Shown piece by piece: positions 1 to 11,004 of a stretch of DNA of 64,000 bases. Position 1 is the first letter of the stretch. Each line of letters begins with the position of its first letter. The notes under the pieces are model-generated. The model ran no database searches. It saw only the letters and a program-made list of their open reading frames with translations, and had not been told where the DNA came from. The position numbers and the translations under genes were made by a program. The stretch covers positions 434,001-498,000 of the forward strand of contig NC_063069.1 in assembly GCF_022605165.1 (NCBI RefSeq), read 5' to 3'. This stretch comes from Purpureocillium takamizusanense. Its lineage: Eukaryota; Ascomycota; Sordariomycetes; Hypocreales; Ophiocordycipitaceae.

Positions 1-141
1 CGAGTGCTTGTTGGTTCAAGAGCCCTGGGAATATATTCGGCCGGATGCCCCCCATTGTTGCCTTCAATATTCCCTCCCCAGGCTCATCTCCTGCGACAAG
101 GAGAACGCTTGTGTCTCGGTGCTCGTCAGACCGCGGACCGG

Positions 142-1449
142 ATGCACGTTTCTCTTGACAACCTCAGGCCCTCGGCGGCCGAAGACCAGGGACCGGCGCT
201 CTGGACCACCGTCACCACATTCACAGTACTGGCGCAGGTCGCCGTCGTCGGGAGGCTGTGTGCGCGGCGTCTTAAGGGGGTATCATTGGCCGCCGACGAC
301 TACCTCATCTGTCTCGCCCAGGTAATGTCTCTCACAGCAATCCGCCGCTGACACGACAGCCTCAAAATTAACAGGTTGCCAGGTCCAGTCTTGGACACTT
401 TTTGGCTTGTTCGTCGGGTGTGAGTTTCGTTGTATCGTCCAAGTTGCAAACAATGCCTCAACTGACATGGACGGCCAGTACGGCAACATGGACTCGGCAA
501 GCACCGTTCTACCGTGCCTGTGCCTTTCCTCACCACGTTTTACCGCTTCCTCTACTACTACCAGATCGTGTACTCGATAACACCACCGACCATCAAGCTG
601 TCTCTGGTATTCCTCTATGCACGGCTCTTCCCGTCGCCCCGCTTCCGCACCTTGCTATGGCTCACGGGCGTGATCGTCGCCGTCTGGGGCGTTGCGTCCA
701 TGTTTATCAGCGTTTTCGCCTGCGACCCTATCGAGGCATTCTGGACACGCCAAGGGAAATGCATGAGGCTGAGAACATTTGGGATTGCCTATTCCATTAT
801 CAACATCATCACAGACTTCGCGGTGTGGCTGATGCCGATACCCGCCATGTGGAGGGTACAGCTGCCGCTGGGCCAGAAAATTGCCCTGAGCGTCATATTT
901 TTACTCGGACTTTTGTAAGAGACCCCCATCTTCCAGCCATCCTAAGAGTTGAGTGGCCTCGTTTTATAGGCGCATTACTTACTTACTTGCCTGGACAGTG
1001 ACTGCGGCGCAGCCCTCGGCCGTCCTCTGTCCATGCTGGCCCACCAGAATCAGGACTACACCTGGGAATTTTCGAACGGCGTGAAATGGGCCATCATCGA
1101 GATATGCATCGGTATCATCTGCACATGCCTGCCGGCCATGCGCACCCTCTTGAGCTTCGCTTGGGCGTGCAGGTTCGGCAGGACCTACTCGCACGATCAC
1201 ACAGGCATGAGTCGCCACTCGAGGACTGTGCGCAGCGCGACGCGGCCAAATACCAGCGACTGCAACAATCCCGCAACCCATACCCGGGGGTATAGGGGCT
1301 CAGATGACTATCCGTCATGCGATGACGGCGGGGATGACGGCCACAGCACGGGGGACGAGCGGTGCTTGACGACTGACTGGAAAAAAACACGGGTCTCGAG
1401 CGATGGTGGCGTCGAGCTTGGGTCAATAAAGAAGGAAGAAGCTACATAG
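142..1449 (+). CDS. Rhodopsin-domain (PTH11/SAT4-like) integral membrane protein
   Basis: Proposed exons are 142-321, 383-419, 479-914 and 999-1449, giving 367 residues in one continuous frame. The second intron has a GTGAGT donor and a CTGAC branch site. The fungal rhodopsin-like domain (the group that includes PTH11- and SAT4-type proteins) is recognised from the DDYLICLA segment, GLGKH just before a transmembrane helix, FYRFLYYYQIVYSITPPTIK, the LSLVFLYARLF helix and the CDPIEAFW loop. About seven hydrophobic helices are present, then a polar C-terminal tail rich in S, D and T. Family members are plasma-membrane proteins, some implicated in surface sensing, but most have no known ligand. 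The first ATG with this frame is at 142. The frame stays open to the window edge, so an earlier start is possible. The last intron (915-998) is supported by phase only. Confidence 0.72.
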
Positions 1450-1506
1450 AAAGAAAAGAGACCACACAAGAACTCAGACAAAAACCGACCTGTGTTCTGC
1501 TATATG

Positions 1507-3618
1507 CTACTCGTTTCTCGTCACGGGGGCCGTGCAATCTCCCGACTTGTACTCAATCTTGAATGTCCATACATACTCGTCCCCCTTGACGATCTCGTCG
1601 CCCAGCTTGAGGGTCAGCTTTCCGATTCCGTCCCAAGACACCGGGACCTTCTTGCCGTGCTGGCTGCCGCCTACGACCGTGACCTTGTCGCCCGGCAAAT
1701 ACGGCACCGGCTCCGAAATCGACAGGCTAGCTGGGGGCGCACCCAGATGGTGGATGTAAAACGCATCGCTCGTCGTCGTGTATCGCAGTGGATCAAGACC
1801 GGGAGTGACCTTCCAGTAGCGAGTGTTGAAGATGGCCTCGCCGTGCCCCTTGATCCACCTCCCCGCGTCGCGCAGCCCCTTTTGCATAATCTCCGGGATC
1901 GAGCCATCGTGCGCGGGCCCAATGTCGAGAAGAAAGTTGCCGTTCTTGCTGACAATATCGACGAGCGTGCGCGTAATGTTCTCGCCCGTAAGGTACTTGT
2001 CGTCGGGGGTCTGGTAGTTGTAGCCGTACGAGTGCGGGTCCATGCCGCGGCTCGACTCCCACTTGTGCTCGACCGTCTCGTTGTTAGTCGTGTACTCGGG
2101 CGTGTCGAAGTCGCCCGTGAGCCCGCAGCGACTGTTGAAGGCGACCTGCCGGCCGTGATCGCGCGCCCAGTTGAGCCACGGCGCCGCCATGATGGTCATG
2201 TTATTGGGAGAACCTGAGATGTCGCACCACAAGATGTCGGTGCTGTACTCGTACGCGAGCGTGTTCATCTGAGGTAGCTGGATGTCGCGCACAAAGTCGT
2301 TGACATCGACGTAGCCGGTGTACTCGAGCTCCGCACCGGTGTAGGGGTTTGTCGGAGGGCCTCCGAGGAAGCTATCCTTGGCGTAGGGCTTGTATGCGGG
2401 ATTATACCACTCCGGCATGCTAAAGTACGTCCCTAAATTGGGTCAGGAGGTGATATATTGAGCATGAGTAAGGGGGGGACGTACCCAGGCGGAGGTGTGG
2501 CTGATGCTTTCGCGCGGCCGCAAAGAGGTCGCCAATGAAGTCGCGCTTCGGGCCGTAATGGACAGATGACCGGCGACTGATGGACTCTGAAAAGTTGAAG
2601 AGGGCGAATCCGTCGTGATGCTCTGTGTATATGTCAGAAAACAGCAAGAGCCCTGTGTGATTGCTCGGTACTCACTCGTGGTCGGGACAAAATACTGGGC
2701 TCCCGCATCGGAGAAGAGGTCAACCCAGGCCTTGGGGTCAAACTTTTTGTCGGTAAAGTTGGAGAAGAAGTCGTCGTAATTGAAGTCCTTGCCGTACGTC
2801 TCCAAATGGTATTCGTACGTTGCTGTTTTGTCGCCCTTGCTGTTCATCCACTTCCAGTACCTTTTGCTCAGTTATTAGCATTGCCGCAAAGATGTCAGAA
2901 TCGGGAGGATGCGCCAAAGGGCAGCATACATACCATTCGGCATAGTTCTCCTTGTCGCCGACATTGCCGTACGCAGGCGCGGAATAGACGCCCCAGTGGA
3001 TGAAGATGCCGTACTTGGCGTCGTTGAACCAGTCCGGGCTCCTGTGCGACTGCACGCTCTGCACCGACTCCTCAAAGTCGCCGATGCCGCAGCTGCCGGA
3101 CACCTTGGCCGACTTACCCGCAGGACCGCCATGCCTTGCGCGGTACTCGGGTACAATGTCCGCGCTGCAGGCGGTGCCGGGCTTGACGCCGGGCTTGTTC
3201 TTGACACCGACTTGCACTATCGCAGACTGCTTCGGCGCAAGGCGCTTCAGCGTGCCGGGCACTAAGGTGTCGAGGGACGACGATTTGACCGATATTTGAA
3301 GTCCGTGGGCGGCCGTAACGTACTCTCTATCATCGGTGTTCTCGACGAACATCTCAATGATCTGGACGTAGTCGCTCTTCTCTAGCCACTTGGAAGTCAT
3401 GTTGGGGGCGACAATGCTGAGCACCGGACCGCGGGAGTCTATCCAGAATGAGTATCTGCAATCTATTTCGAGCGAAGACGGCCATTTTGATGCGGAGACG
3501 AACCGGTCCGAGGCATCATGTCGCCCGCCGGCTCTGCCGTGAGTGCAGCTCCATGGGCGAGGGCGGCAAGTAGCGAGCCTGTCAGGAGGCTTGAGAGGAA
3601 CATCCGTGTGGTGGCCAT
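1507..3618 (-). CDS. Secreted alpha-L-fucosidase, glycoside hydrolase family 29
   Basis: Hydrolyses alpha-L-fucosides, probably outside the cell. Exons on the minus strand are 3618-2934, 2860-2676, 2622-2485 and 2432-1507. The splices rebuild family motifs: EWYWKW, VPTTKHHDGFALF and LGTYFSMPEWYNP. The catalytic domain starts at WFNDAKYGIFIHWGVYS. DILWCDISG carries the expected nucleophile Asp, and an N-terminal beta-sandwich segment (RYSFWIDSRGPVL) precedes the domain, as in other fungal members. The start is not resolved. The ATG at 3618 (or 3603) opens a good signal peptide (MFLSSLLTGSLLAALAHGAA), but that frame stops after 51 codons, while the conserved SLEIDCRYSFW segment lies in a neighbouring frame. 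A 44-nt intron starting at GTCTCC would be in phase but would remove conserved residues. A frameshift or assembly error near 3500-3560 is the alternative. A TATA-like box lies 75 nt upstream. Confidence 0.85.
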
Positions 3619-3692
3619 CAAGACCTGGAAGGCATTCGTGCTGTAGCATCAAAGCCCACGTCGTCACGCTGATGTGGTGGATATGCGTCACA

Positions 3693-3699
3693 ATTTATA
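3693..3699 (-). promoter_or_regulatory. TATA-like box of the fucosidase gene
   Basis: The minus strand reads TATAAAT here, 75 nt upstream of the proposed ATG at 3618. This spacing fits a fungal core promoter. It also argues that transcription starts close to the signal-peptide ATG and not at the longer upstream open frame. Confidence 0.4.
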
Positions 3700-4482
3700 C
3701 GAAGCATAAACATGGACATGCACCAGATTCCATTCATGTATTTGCGTTCATCCGGCCGACGGATATTATTCCTCTCACGATGCACAGCAACAGCTGTAGG
3801 CTCGACGGCCTGGTGGACGCGCTGCAGGACGGCTGGCTGCAGATCAGCGGAGCATTCAACGGATCCGACGGATAATAAACACCCACGTACCGAACGACGG
3901 CAATTACGCATCGTCTACGCCCCCATACGTCAGAGATCCTACCGAAGCTGCAGATATACGGGGTGCGCGGCGATGTAACCAGCTAGGCACCCCGCAGAGC
4001 TAGCCGGATGCCGCGATCTGATCGCCACGAGGGCTTGTGCCTCCCGGTTCTCGCACCGCCACGCGCTTGTATATGGGGACGCGAACCAACTTCCCGTACA
4101 GGAAGGTGGACATTACTCGCGATGGCCGTTCAGTTCAGTGTCGTCTACTAGCTTTAAGACCGACGGCTCGGATGCTCCCTCTTGTTTGCGTGATGAATGA
4201 CCACGTCCCGCCGGGCATTCAGATGAGAGTCAACTATGATCACACACATGTCTTGACTATCATCAACAGCTGCGCTGCTCGGTCATAGATAGCTGTCCAG
4301 TTCTTCTCTCATGGGCCAATTCAGTCGCTGTAATTAATAAGTGACGAATAGATGGCTCAAGTAATCGTGAATAAGCAGGCCAGCGCGATCTCACTCCTAA
4401 GTCAAGAGCATATAGATCAGCGATAAATATCTAAATCACTCGACAGCCTATCGCCGTTTCATCCCATTAACCTAGATTCGAC
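3700..4482. other. Intergenic, no gene seen
   Basis: This is the upstream region of the fucosidase and the downstream region of the isomerase. Frames are short and show no recognisable protein. The right third (about 4250-4480) is AT-richer and would hold the 3' end of the isomerase transcript. Confidence 0.5.
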
Positions 4483-5472
4483 TCACTTTGGAGGTCGCGC
4501 GACGAGCACGTCGGCCCGTCCTTGCAGCTTCAGCTCGCCGTCGTCATGGGGGATCACAACGGTCGATCCCTTCTTCAGCGCCAGAGCCTCCGACTTTTGC
4601 GTCGCCAGGGACACGCTTCCGTCCAACACAATCATAATGGCAAAGCCACGGTGGGCGAACCGCTCGCCGTCCACACGTAGCCTCTCAAGGACAAAGTACT
4701 CGTTCGACTCCTCCGCACACACGCTCTCGCCCGTCGCCCCGTCGGTGACCAGCCGCATCACTTCGTCCCTGGTCCGCGCCTTCGTGTCCACAGCCGTGAG
4801 CGCGGTCGCGAACCCCAGCCCCAGGTGTCCGTGCTGCAGTCCGTCGATCTGGAAGCCTTCCCACTCGCATAGCACGGAAAGATCCGAGGGCTCCTGCAGC
4901 TCAACGACCATGACACCCTCTCCAATGGCGTGCAGCGTCCCCGGTGGGACGTACAGAGTCTGGTGCGGGACGACATCGATCTTGTGCATCTTGTCGAGCA
5001 ACTGCGTACCCTTTCCTGCCTCGACCAGCTCGAGCAAGGCCTTGTCCTCGACGGCCTCTTTAAGCGCCAGCCATACGCAGCCAGGCGTCAGGATGTACCA
5101 AGCCTCGGCCTTGCCGTGTTTGAGGCCGAGATGTCGCGCGGCCCAGGCCACGTGGGGGTGGGCATGGACGGGCAGACGCTGGCCCGCGTCGAGGAGCTTC
5201 ACGAGGAGCTTCGTGTCGGCGCCGTAGCGAGCAACATGCTCCGCGCCGAGCCAGCGCTCTGGTTGCGCTGCCACGGCGTCCGCAAGCAAGGTCCCATCCG
5301 GAAGACGGCTGAGGCCTAGGCTCGCGCAGCCGTGACAGCATGTGGTGGAGGCTACCCAGTCCTCGGGCTGATGCGAGGCGCAGGGGGGGTCGTCGCGGAA
5401 GGACGAGATGCGCGTGCCGCCGGCATAGAACCTGTCGGCGGGCTGGTTGGCGGGCACGATGATGGGGGCCAT
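4483..5472 (-). CDS. Short class I mannose-6-phosphate isomerase (cupin)
   Basis: Interconverts mannose-6-phosphate and fructose-6-phosphate in the cytosol, supplying GDP-mannose for glycosylation and the cell wall. The gene is a single exon of 329 residues starting MAPIIVPANQP. Zinc-binding cupin motifs are visible: LPVHAHPHVAWAARHLGLKH, then GKAEAWYIL, and VPPGTLHAIGEGVMVVELQE with the later His and Glu. The length matches the short, bacterial-style type I enzymes (about 310-330 residues) and not the roughly 430-residue eukaryotic PMI40 form. It may therefore be a paralogue with a catabolic or side role and not the essential PMI (inference). A longer open frame reaches 5793 but its N-terminus is not conserved-looking, so the ATG at 5472 is chosen. 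Confidence 0.85.
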   Translation of the reverse strand: MAPIIVPANQPADRFYAGGTRISSFRDDPPCASHQPEDWVASTTCCHGCASLGLSRLPDGTLLADAVAAQPERWLGAEHVARYGADTKLLVKLLDAGQRLPVHAHPHVAWAARHLGLKHGKAEAWYILTPGCVWLALKEAVEDKALLELVEAGKGTQLLDKMHKIDVVPHQTLYVPPGTLHAIGEGVMVVELQEPSDLSVLCEWEGFQIDGLQHGHLGLGFATALTAVDTKARTRDEVMRLVTDGATGESVCAEESNEYFVLERLRVDGERFAHRGFAIMIVLDGSVSLATQKSEALALKKGSTVVIPHDDGELKLQGRADVLVARPPK

Positions 5473-6264
5473 GGTGGGTGATGTAAGTGTTGTCAGCCAG
5501 ACGTGGTGGAGGAGCTGGCGATGAGCTGTGAACCGTCGATGAAGGAGGTGACTGTTTTCAGACACGACTCTAAACAGCGCCGTCCATCCTCGTCGCGAAA
5601 TACAAGTGAGGGAAGGGTGCAAAGGAGCGAGCCTTTGGAGGAAGTCTGCCTTTCTATCATGGCCGTGATTTTGATCGTAACGGGGTGGAGTGGAAAACCG
5701 GGCCACAGCAGCTGGCCTGCACAGGGGCCGCTGTTCCCACTCACAAGCTCCTTGTTGGGATGGTCGAGGCCCAACCAGAGAGACAAGCGGCAATCACGTG
5801 AAGCGCTCATGGGGTGGCAGTCACCCTGATCGGGTTGAATAATAGGTATATCGGGGTATGGATGACATTATCGAGTCTTTAGGAGATTCGGTGTCGCCAC
5901 TCAATCTCATGGGTGACGGATCTGTCATGGACGTGCCTTTCCGAGGTGGACGATACTACTTACGATTAAGCCGCTGCGGTGAATGGATTAGAGACCTGAA
6001 GAGTGAAGAAAACAAATCTATTCCATGACAAGCCTTGTCCCCGTCGAGTATCTAAGTTGCCCAGCAGTCGTCGATAGTTTGATCCTTACATCTTGACACC
6101 AGATAACGGTTGTGCTAGGGGTCTGCATGTGAACATGGAAGAGTGAGGTCTTCAAGCCTGGTTCACTGACGACCCCACTGAGCGTGGGGTAATGCTGCTT
6201 CTTTCTCACATTCAGGACAGCCTGATGCCGTGTGCCTTCTCCTCCCGTCGGCTCGTCATTGGAA
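5473..6264. other. Intergenic between isomerase and GNA1
   Basis: Holds the isomerase promoter and the 3' flank of the acetyltransferase gene, both on the minus strand. Open frames here are extensions or shadows. No RNA gene or repeat was seen. Confidence 0.5.
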
Positions 6265-6912
6265 TCACGGCTTGTGGCCCTCGACAAACTCGTGAAACAT
6301 CTCGGTGCCGCTCTTCTTGTACCCGCACCTGGCGTAAAAGGCCTCCTTGTCAGCGCTGCAGTTGAGGATGCTCTTGGTGCAGCCGACGTTGCGGGCGACC
6401 GAGTCGAGCGCCTCAATCATGCGCACACCTAGCCCCTTGCCCTGGTGGCCCTTGGCGACGCAAATCTCCTCGACGTGCCCAACGCTGGCCCTGTTCCAGA
6501 TGCTGCAGAGAGGATAGAGGGGAGGGGAGAGAGAGCGCGCGTCAGCCCTACATACTCGTGTCCGTGTGTCCGTATCGTAAAAGTGAAAACAAGGGTTTGC
6601 GTGCGTGCGTGTCTTGAGCAAAACTCACAACTTCTTCTCGACAATGACGGCGCCGGTGCCGACGATGCAGCCCTCGTGCTCGATGACGAGGTAGTAATAG
6701 GGCCCCTTGCCCTGCGTGTCGAGCTCGTCGTAGCGCGCCGCGAACTCGTCGGCCGTCTGCTCGCCCGTCCAGGTCAGGTCGCGCAGGCACTCGAGGAAGC
6801 CCTTGGCGTGGTCGTCGCGCGCGAGCGGGCGGATGGTGAAGCCCGAGGGCAGCGCCGCGGCCACGCTCGCGTCGATGAGGGACGGGGGGAAGAGCGGCGC
6901 TGGCTGTGGCAT
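6265..6912 (-). CDS. GNA1: Glucosamine-6-phosphate N-acetyltransferase
   Basis: Transfers acetyl from acetyl-CoA to glucosamine-6-phosphate, a step toward UDP-GlcNAc for chitin, N-glycans and GPI anchors. Exons are 6912-6629 and 6502-6265 (173 residues); the 126-nt intron has a GTGAGT donor and its splice rebuilds EKKFIWNRASVGHVEEI. The GNAT fold is complete: FTIRPLARDD and GFLECLRDLT at the N-terminus, an acetyl-CoA loop QGKGLGVRMIE, then SILNCSADKEAFYARCGY and a KKSGTEMFHEF tail that closely follow the GNA1 family. The length is normal (yeast about 160). It shares strand and neighbourhood with the mannose-6-phosphate isomerase, another nucleotide-sugar precursor enzyme, but the two have separate promoters. 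Confidence 0.92.
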
Positions 6913-9338
6913 GGCTGTTGGTGGATTATTCGGTCTATGTCTACGTAGCGAGATTGGTAAAAGGGGAGGGAGACAGAGGGAAAGATGCAGCGGCAAGTGA
7001 ATCACGAAATCCCCGCAAGGGGGGGGGCGGACAAGATGGATCGACGGCGATGTTGTTGGTCTCGAGAGACGTTGCGCGGTGGCGCGGAGGACGTCGGATG
7101 GCAGAGTGTCGCCCTGTCCACTAAGTTAGTGTTGGAGGCGCCAAAGCAGACGCCGGAGATGCCAAATACAGGCGCCCCGTCCCCGCCGCGGCCGGCAATC
7201 GACACCGGCCTTTGCCGGTAGCCTGCGGTAATAACCACCGACATCACGCGTGCACGCTCCCACCTCACATCGGAGCGAGCTAGAGTAACGAGAAGGAGGA
7301 GTGAAGGTGAGGAACACGATGCTGCCCTGTAGGTTGATGGATCACGGTGAACCCCAGGGTTCGGGACCTCGCAGAGACTGAACGGGTTCGTGGACAGCAG
7401 GCGACTTGACCGCGGGCCGCCTGCGCACTTCACGATGCAACGACTGACGCTGCTCATTAAGCGTGGTGAATCATGGGCGCTTTGACAGCCATTAAGAGAC
7501 TGATCGTTCAGCCCCGGTTACGACAACTCTTGATGCAAGGCTTGGTCTGCGTTAAGCCTCACTCGACCCGGGGCCAACAACCCGAGTGCGCTCGCGACCA
7601 CGCTGCACGTGGAGGAGATTCTCGCAACTCAAAGATTCAATTGCGCAGGCACCAAAAACGTGTAGATGCTTCATCTCTTTGAGACGCTCAGAGTATGTCA
7701 GGGCTCGTGTGCTTGCATGCAGTTGAGGGGAGCCGTCTCACGCTGCACGTGGGCAGCTGCACCCATTCCGGGGCAAGGTACAGTAATGGGCGCAAAGACA
7801 GCAACAGAACTTGCCCTCACCCATATTTTCCGCACTGCAAAGGCTTTGCGTATCCTTGAAACTAGCGGAACAGCCGTGGTGCACGGGACCGAGCCGCATG
7901 ACGGAGACAAGCGGCCGTATATGCCGTGTGGTGTGTGTATTTTGGCCTCACTAAGGGCTTCTCCATTGGCATCGAAGTCACACCACATCCCGATACTATT
8001 GAAGTCTATTCATTCAAGGAATACATATTATTCCTAGTGTATTGTATGGTGAAATGCTTCACTCGAGGATTTTGGGCGATTGGAGTACCTATAAGTTGTC
8101 ATACTACGAGCAACTGTAGACTGGACTCCTCGCGTCTCTTCATGCAACACCTACGGTCCACGCGACAATGTACCCGCGGATGTCGTTGGGCTTCCCAAAT
8201 TAGCAGCATCTTGACAATCACCTCGCATACCTGCCACTACGATTACCCGGTCGCCGCTCACCGAACATGTTTGCAGACTTTCCGGCACTGGGGTAAGTTC
8301 GTAGACGTAGCCTGACCCTTCCGGCCAAGTCAATGCGATATGCCCTTGTCGACAGCGAGGGACCAAAACCGGCCACATCCGTATTCCAAAATCAATATGG
8401 TACGAAAGCAGTAAATGTTAGGAAGTATAAATGACTTCATGCATGACAAGCCGAACGTAATTCCATACCATCTGTGGATTCGAGCCCGCTCTGGGCCCGC
8501 CATCAAAGTCAGAACCGTATATTTCATCTGGGGAATGCCGTCTCGGCGGCGGAACAAGTCCAGTAGAGCGCTCGTCGGGATGTAAAAGCGAATCGAGGTT
8601 ACTAAGCCCTGTGCGTATTGTCTTGAAGGATTGGTCCAGGCAACCTGGTCTCGACATGGGAGATCAATCGATGGTAGGTCGTCAAAAGGCTTCTACTTTC
8701 TTAACGGCAAGACTCAAATTTAGCCTGAGTCACCCCGGATCTCGCTGTTTACTTTGATGCAATGCCTTTTGTAGGCTTGTCATTGACCCTCTGCCACCTT
8801 GTTGCATCAGGTTGCAGTTGAGAAGCGTTCTCTTTTCGATCCTTGAGCTATTCGCCAGGCGCGCTGTGCACATGACTCCTCCGTTTTCGTCTACGCATAT
8901 GTCGGCCCACCGGGCAAGGGTCTCTGCGCCTTGCCATAAGTTCATGCAAGGTCGTGTATGTTTCTTGGCACCCAAACCTTCCTCTCCATATTGTGGTTCA
9001 TGTCGACCGATTTACCCCGCGCTTTAGTCTCCTGACGTGGTCTGCAATAGCATGTAAAGCATCAGGTCAACGTGAAGCGTAATGGCTCATGTTGTCGTCT
9101 GCAGCGCGCATGACAGGGTTGAAAGGGCATCCTACACAATTTGGAAGCACCGCCCAGGTTATACATGTACCTACTGGTAGGTAAAGCGTTGCTTGGCAAG
9201 ACTCGAGCCTGAAATCCGTTCTCACACCTGCCAAGACACATGCATGAATTTGGACCCAATCTTTGATCTGTTTAAACGTTTGCGGCACTACGATACTGTA
9301 GCCTGTCAAGCACATCGTAGACGCAAATGACTTACAAG
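6913..9338. other. Long gene-poor interval
   Basis: About 2.4 kb without a supportable gene. The part from 7.0 to 7.6 kb is GC-rich and probably holds the GNA1 promoter. From 7.6 to 9.3 kb base composition is mixed, with many short broken frames and no domain, tRNA or clear repeat. It could be an old degraded element, but nothing in it can be named. Confidence 0.5.
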
Positions 9339-9345
9339 TATAAAA
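9339..9345 (+). promoter_or_regulatory. TATA box of the small secreted protein gene
   Basis: TATAAAA about 143 nt upstream of the ATG at 9488. It is followed by a pyrimidine-rich stretch (TACCTCCCTTATC), a usual fungal start-site arrangement. Confidence 0.5.
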
Positions 9346-9487
9346 GCTACATACCTCCCTTATCATCCAAGAATCATCTAGTAGGAATCGCCCCAAGTAT
9401 TCAGAAACGCAATCAAGCCTCGTCATCTATTCAACATTCATTTCACCGTGTTGCATTGAGCATCGCACGCATAGCGTCGGGTCCACC

Positions 9488-10081
9488 ATGAAGTTCGCTA
9501 CGTGCATCGTCGTCGCCCTAGGCTCAAGCGTCCTTGCGCTTCCCGATCCCGCGTCTCGAAGCGCAATTCAGCGCAGAGCAAAGGGCGAGTGCCGCCGGCC
9601 AGGAGCCTCAACAGCTGCTGCACCAGGCCAGACCCCTGGACCGGTGGCGGCATCAAACATCGGCGAAGACCAGCTACTCTCATGGGTGTCGCGACCAGGA
9701 CCAGCGGACATCGAAAAGAACAAATGCAACGACAACCCCAGGGAAAGACTCCTAACAGTTAAAAATTTCGAGAAAATCCTCGCAAAAGCCAAAAAGTGCG
9801 GAACGGGCATCGCGTGTAGGACGGTTGACGACCCGGCAGTCTGCTTCGCCAAGTTCAAGGCACCTCCCAATCATCCGAAAACTAAGCTGCCCTGGAAAGA
9901 ACCGGACGAATCTGACTATGAATATGACGCGCTCTGCGAGGGATTGCCTTGGAAAACCTTTTACCCCGAGGTCCCCTGCGGCACAAAGCAACACTGCGTG
10001 TCTTACGACTGGACCAACCCGAATGACGACAAGTTCCGCAACGAAGCGGACTGCCTCGGTTCCCACGAAAAGAAGGAATAG
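9488..10081 (+). CDS. Small secreted cysteine-rich protein, effector-like
   Basis: Single exon, 197 residues. Residues 1-18 form a signal peptide (MKFATCIVVALGSSVLALP) with likely cleavage near the ALA-LP junction. The mature protein has nine cysteines (in contexts ECRRP, NKCND, KKCGTGIACR, AVCFA, LCEGL, PCGTKQHCVS and ADCLG), so one is unpaired if four disulfides form. It ends in a charged SHEKKE tail. No family is recognised. Size, export signal and Cys content match the class of fungal secreted proteins from which effectors come, but that role is inference only. It stands alone in a gene-poor region with its own TATA box, which is common for inducible secreted genes. Confidence 0.7.
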   Translation: MKFATCIVVALGSSVLALPDPASRSAIQRRAKGECRRPGASTAAAPGQTPGPVAASNIGEDQLLSWVSRPGPADIEKNKCNDNPRERLLTVKNFEKILAKAKKCGTGIACRTVDDPAVCFAKFKAPPNHPKTKLPWKEPDESDYEYDALCEGLPWKTFYPEVPCGTKQHCVSYDWTNPNDDKFRNEADCLGSHEKKE

Positions 10082-10851
10082 GACGATTGCATCGCATGGG
10101 GGGCCCAAGTTGAAACTGTTTCTAGGGAGTCGCGATAGAGTTGAGTCGATGTGAGATGGTAATTGAGAGCTTAGCTTAGCTTGGCCGCTACACGCTGATA
10201 ATTCATTTATTGCCATCATTGATGCCTTGGACATGATGAAATTGCTTTTGGCCTCTACGAAAATACTTAATTCGCGTAATTTTTGGCGTATGCATACTTG
10301 AGACTGTAAATATGTTTGCTTGGGTAGAAAACGGAATTGTGAACGCTCTGGCACTCGACCGAAATAGTACAGACAAGACTCACCTCGTAGCGATAGTCAG
10401 CTATTGCAGGCATGGCAGTCGAAGGAGCATTCGGCAAGAGCACCATTGGTACAAAGGTACGTCCTAGCCGACGAAATATGTCTAATATTTCCACAGTGGC
10501 CTATGTGAATGCTCTTGCTTAATATCCATCATCGGCTTGTCTCAGCCAATGAAGTATGCCGGCTGTTGGTGAGTCGTGCTCGTGCGCCTGCCCCGCATCA
10601 TCGTGAACGACTTCACGCCCGAGATTCCGCTTTGCACCCACCAGCGTGCAGCGCCGCATCGGCAACACATTGGTGCCCCGCCCATGCAATTTTTACCATT
10701 CGTCAAGTCGTTCAGGTTTCGGGACGTTGGCTTGTCCGAGATTCCTAGCGTGAATAGGGCAAAAATTGCCATTGGTTGATGATGCAGGGTAGGCGAGCGG
10801 CAGGAGGCGGGCGAGAGCTCGCGAAGGAGGTGCGACCGGCCGCAGCAGATG
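10082..10851. other. Intergenic, no gene seen
   Basis: The first 200 bases probably carry the 3' end of the secreted protein transcript. The rest has short frames only and ends in the TATA box of the next gene. Confidence 0.5.
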
Positions 10852-10858
10852 TATAAAA
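10852..10858 (+). promoter_or_regulatory. TATA box upstream of the C39-like gene
   Basis: TATAAAA starts 3 nt after an ATG at 10849 that opens the longest frame. Because the box overlaps that ATG, the upstream ATG is probably not transcribed, and the start at 11005 is preferred. Confidence 0.5.
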
Positions 10859-11004
10859 GAACGGTTCAATTACTACGATTGAACTCTTATGGGCCATCTC
10901 ATTCCATGCTCAGGAGGATAGAGCGTCTCGCTCTGTGGCCGCGAAAATTCCCTCACCACCATCCAAGAAGCAACACAACGCAATATCTACGGCCATCGAT
11001 CACC

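Noticed and set aside
10849..11004. N-terminal extension of the C39-like protein
   Set aside because: The upstream ATG overlaps a TATA box and the extension is Arg/His/Pro-rich without similarity to the conserved domain.
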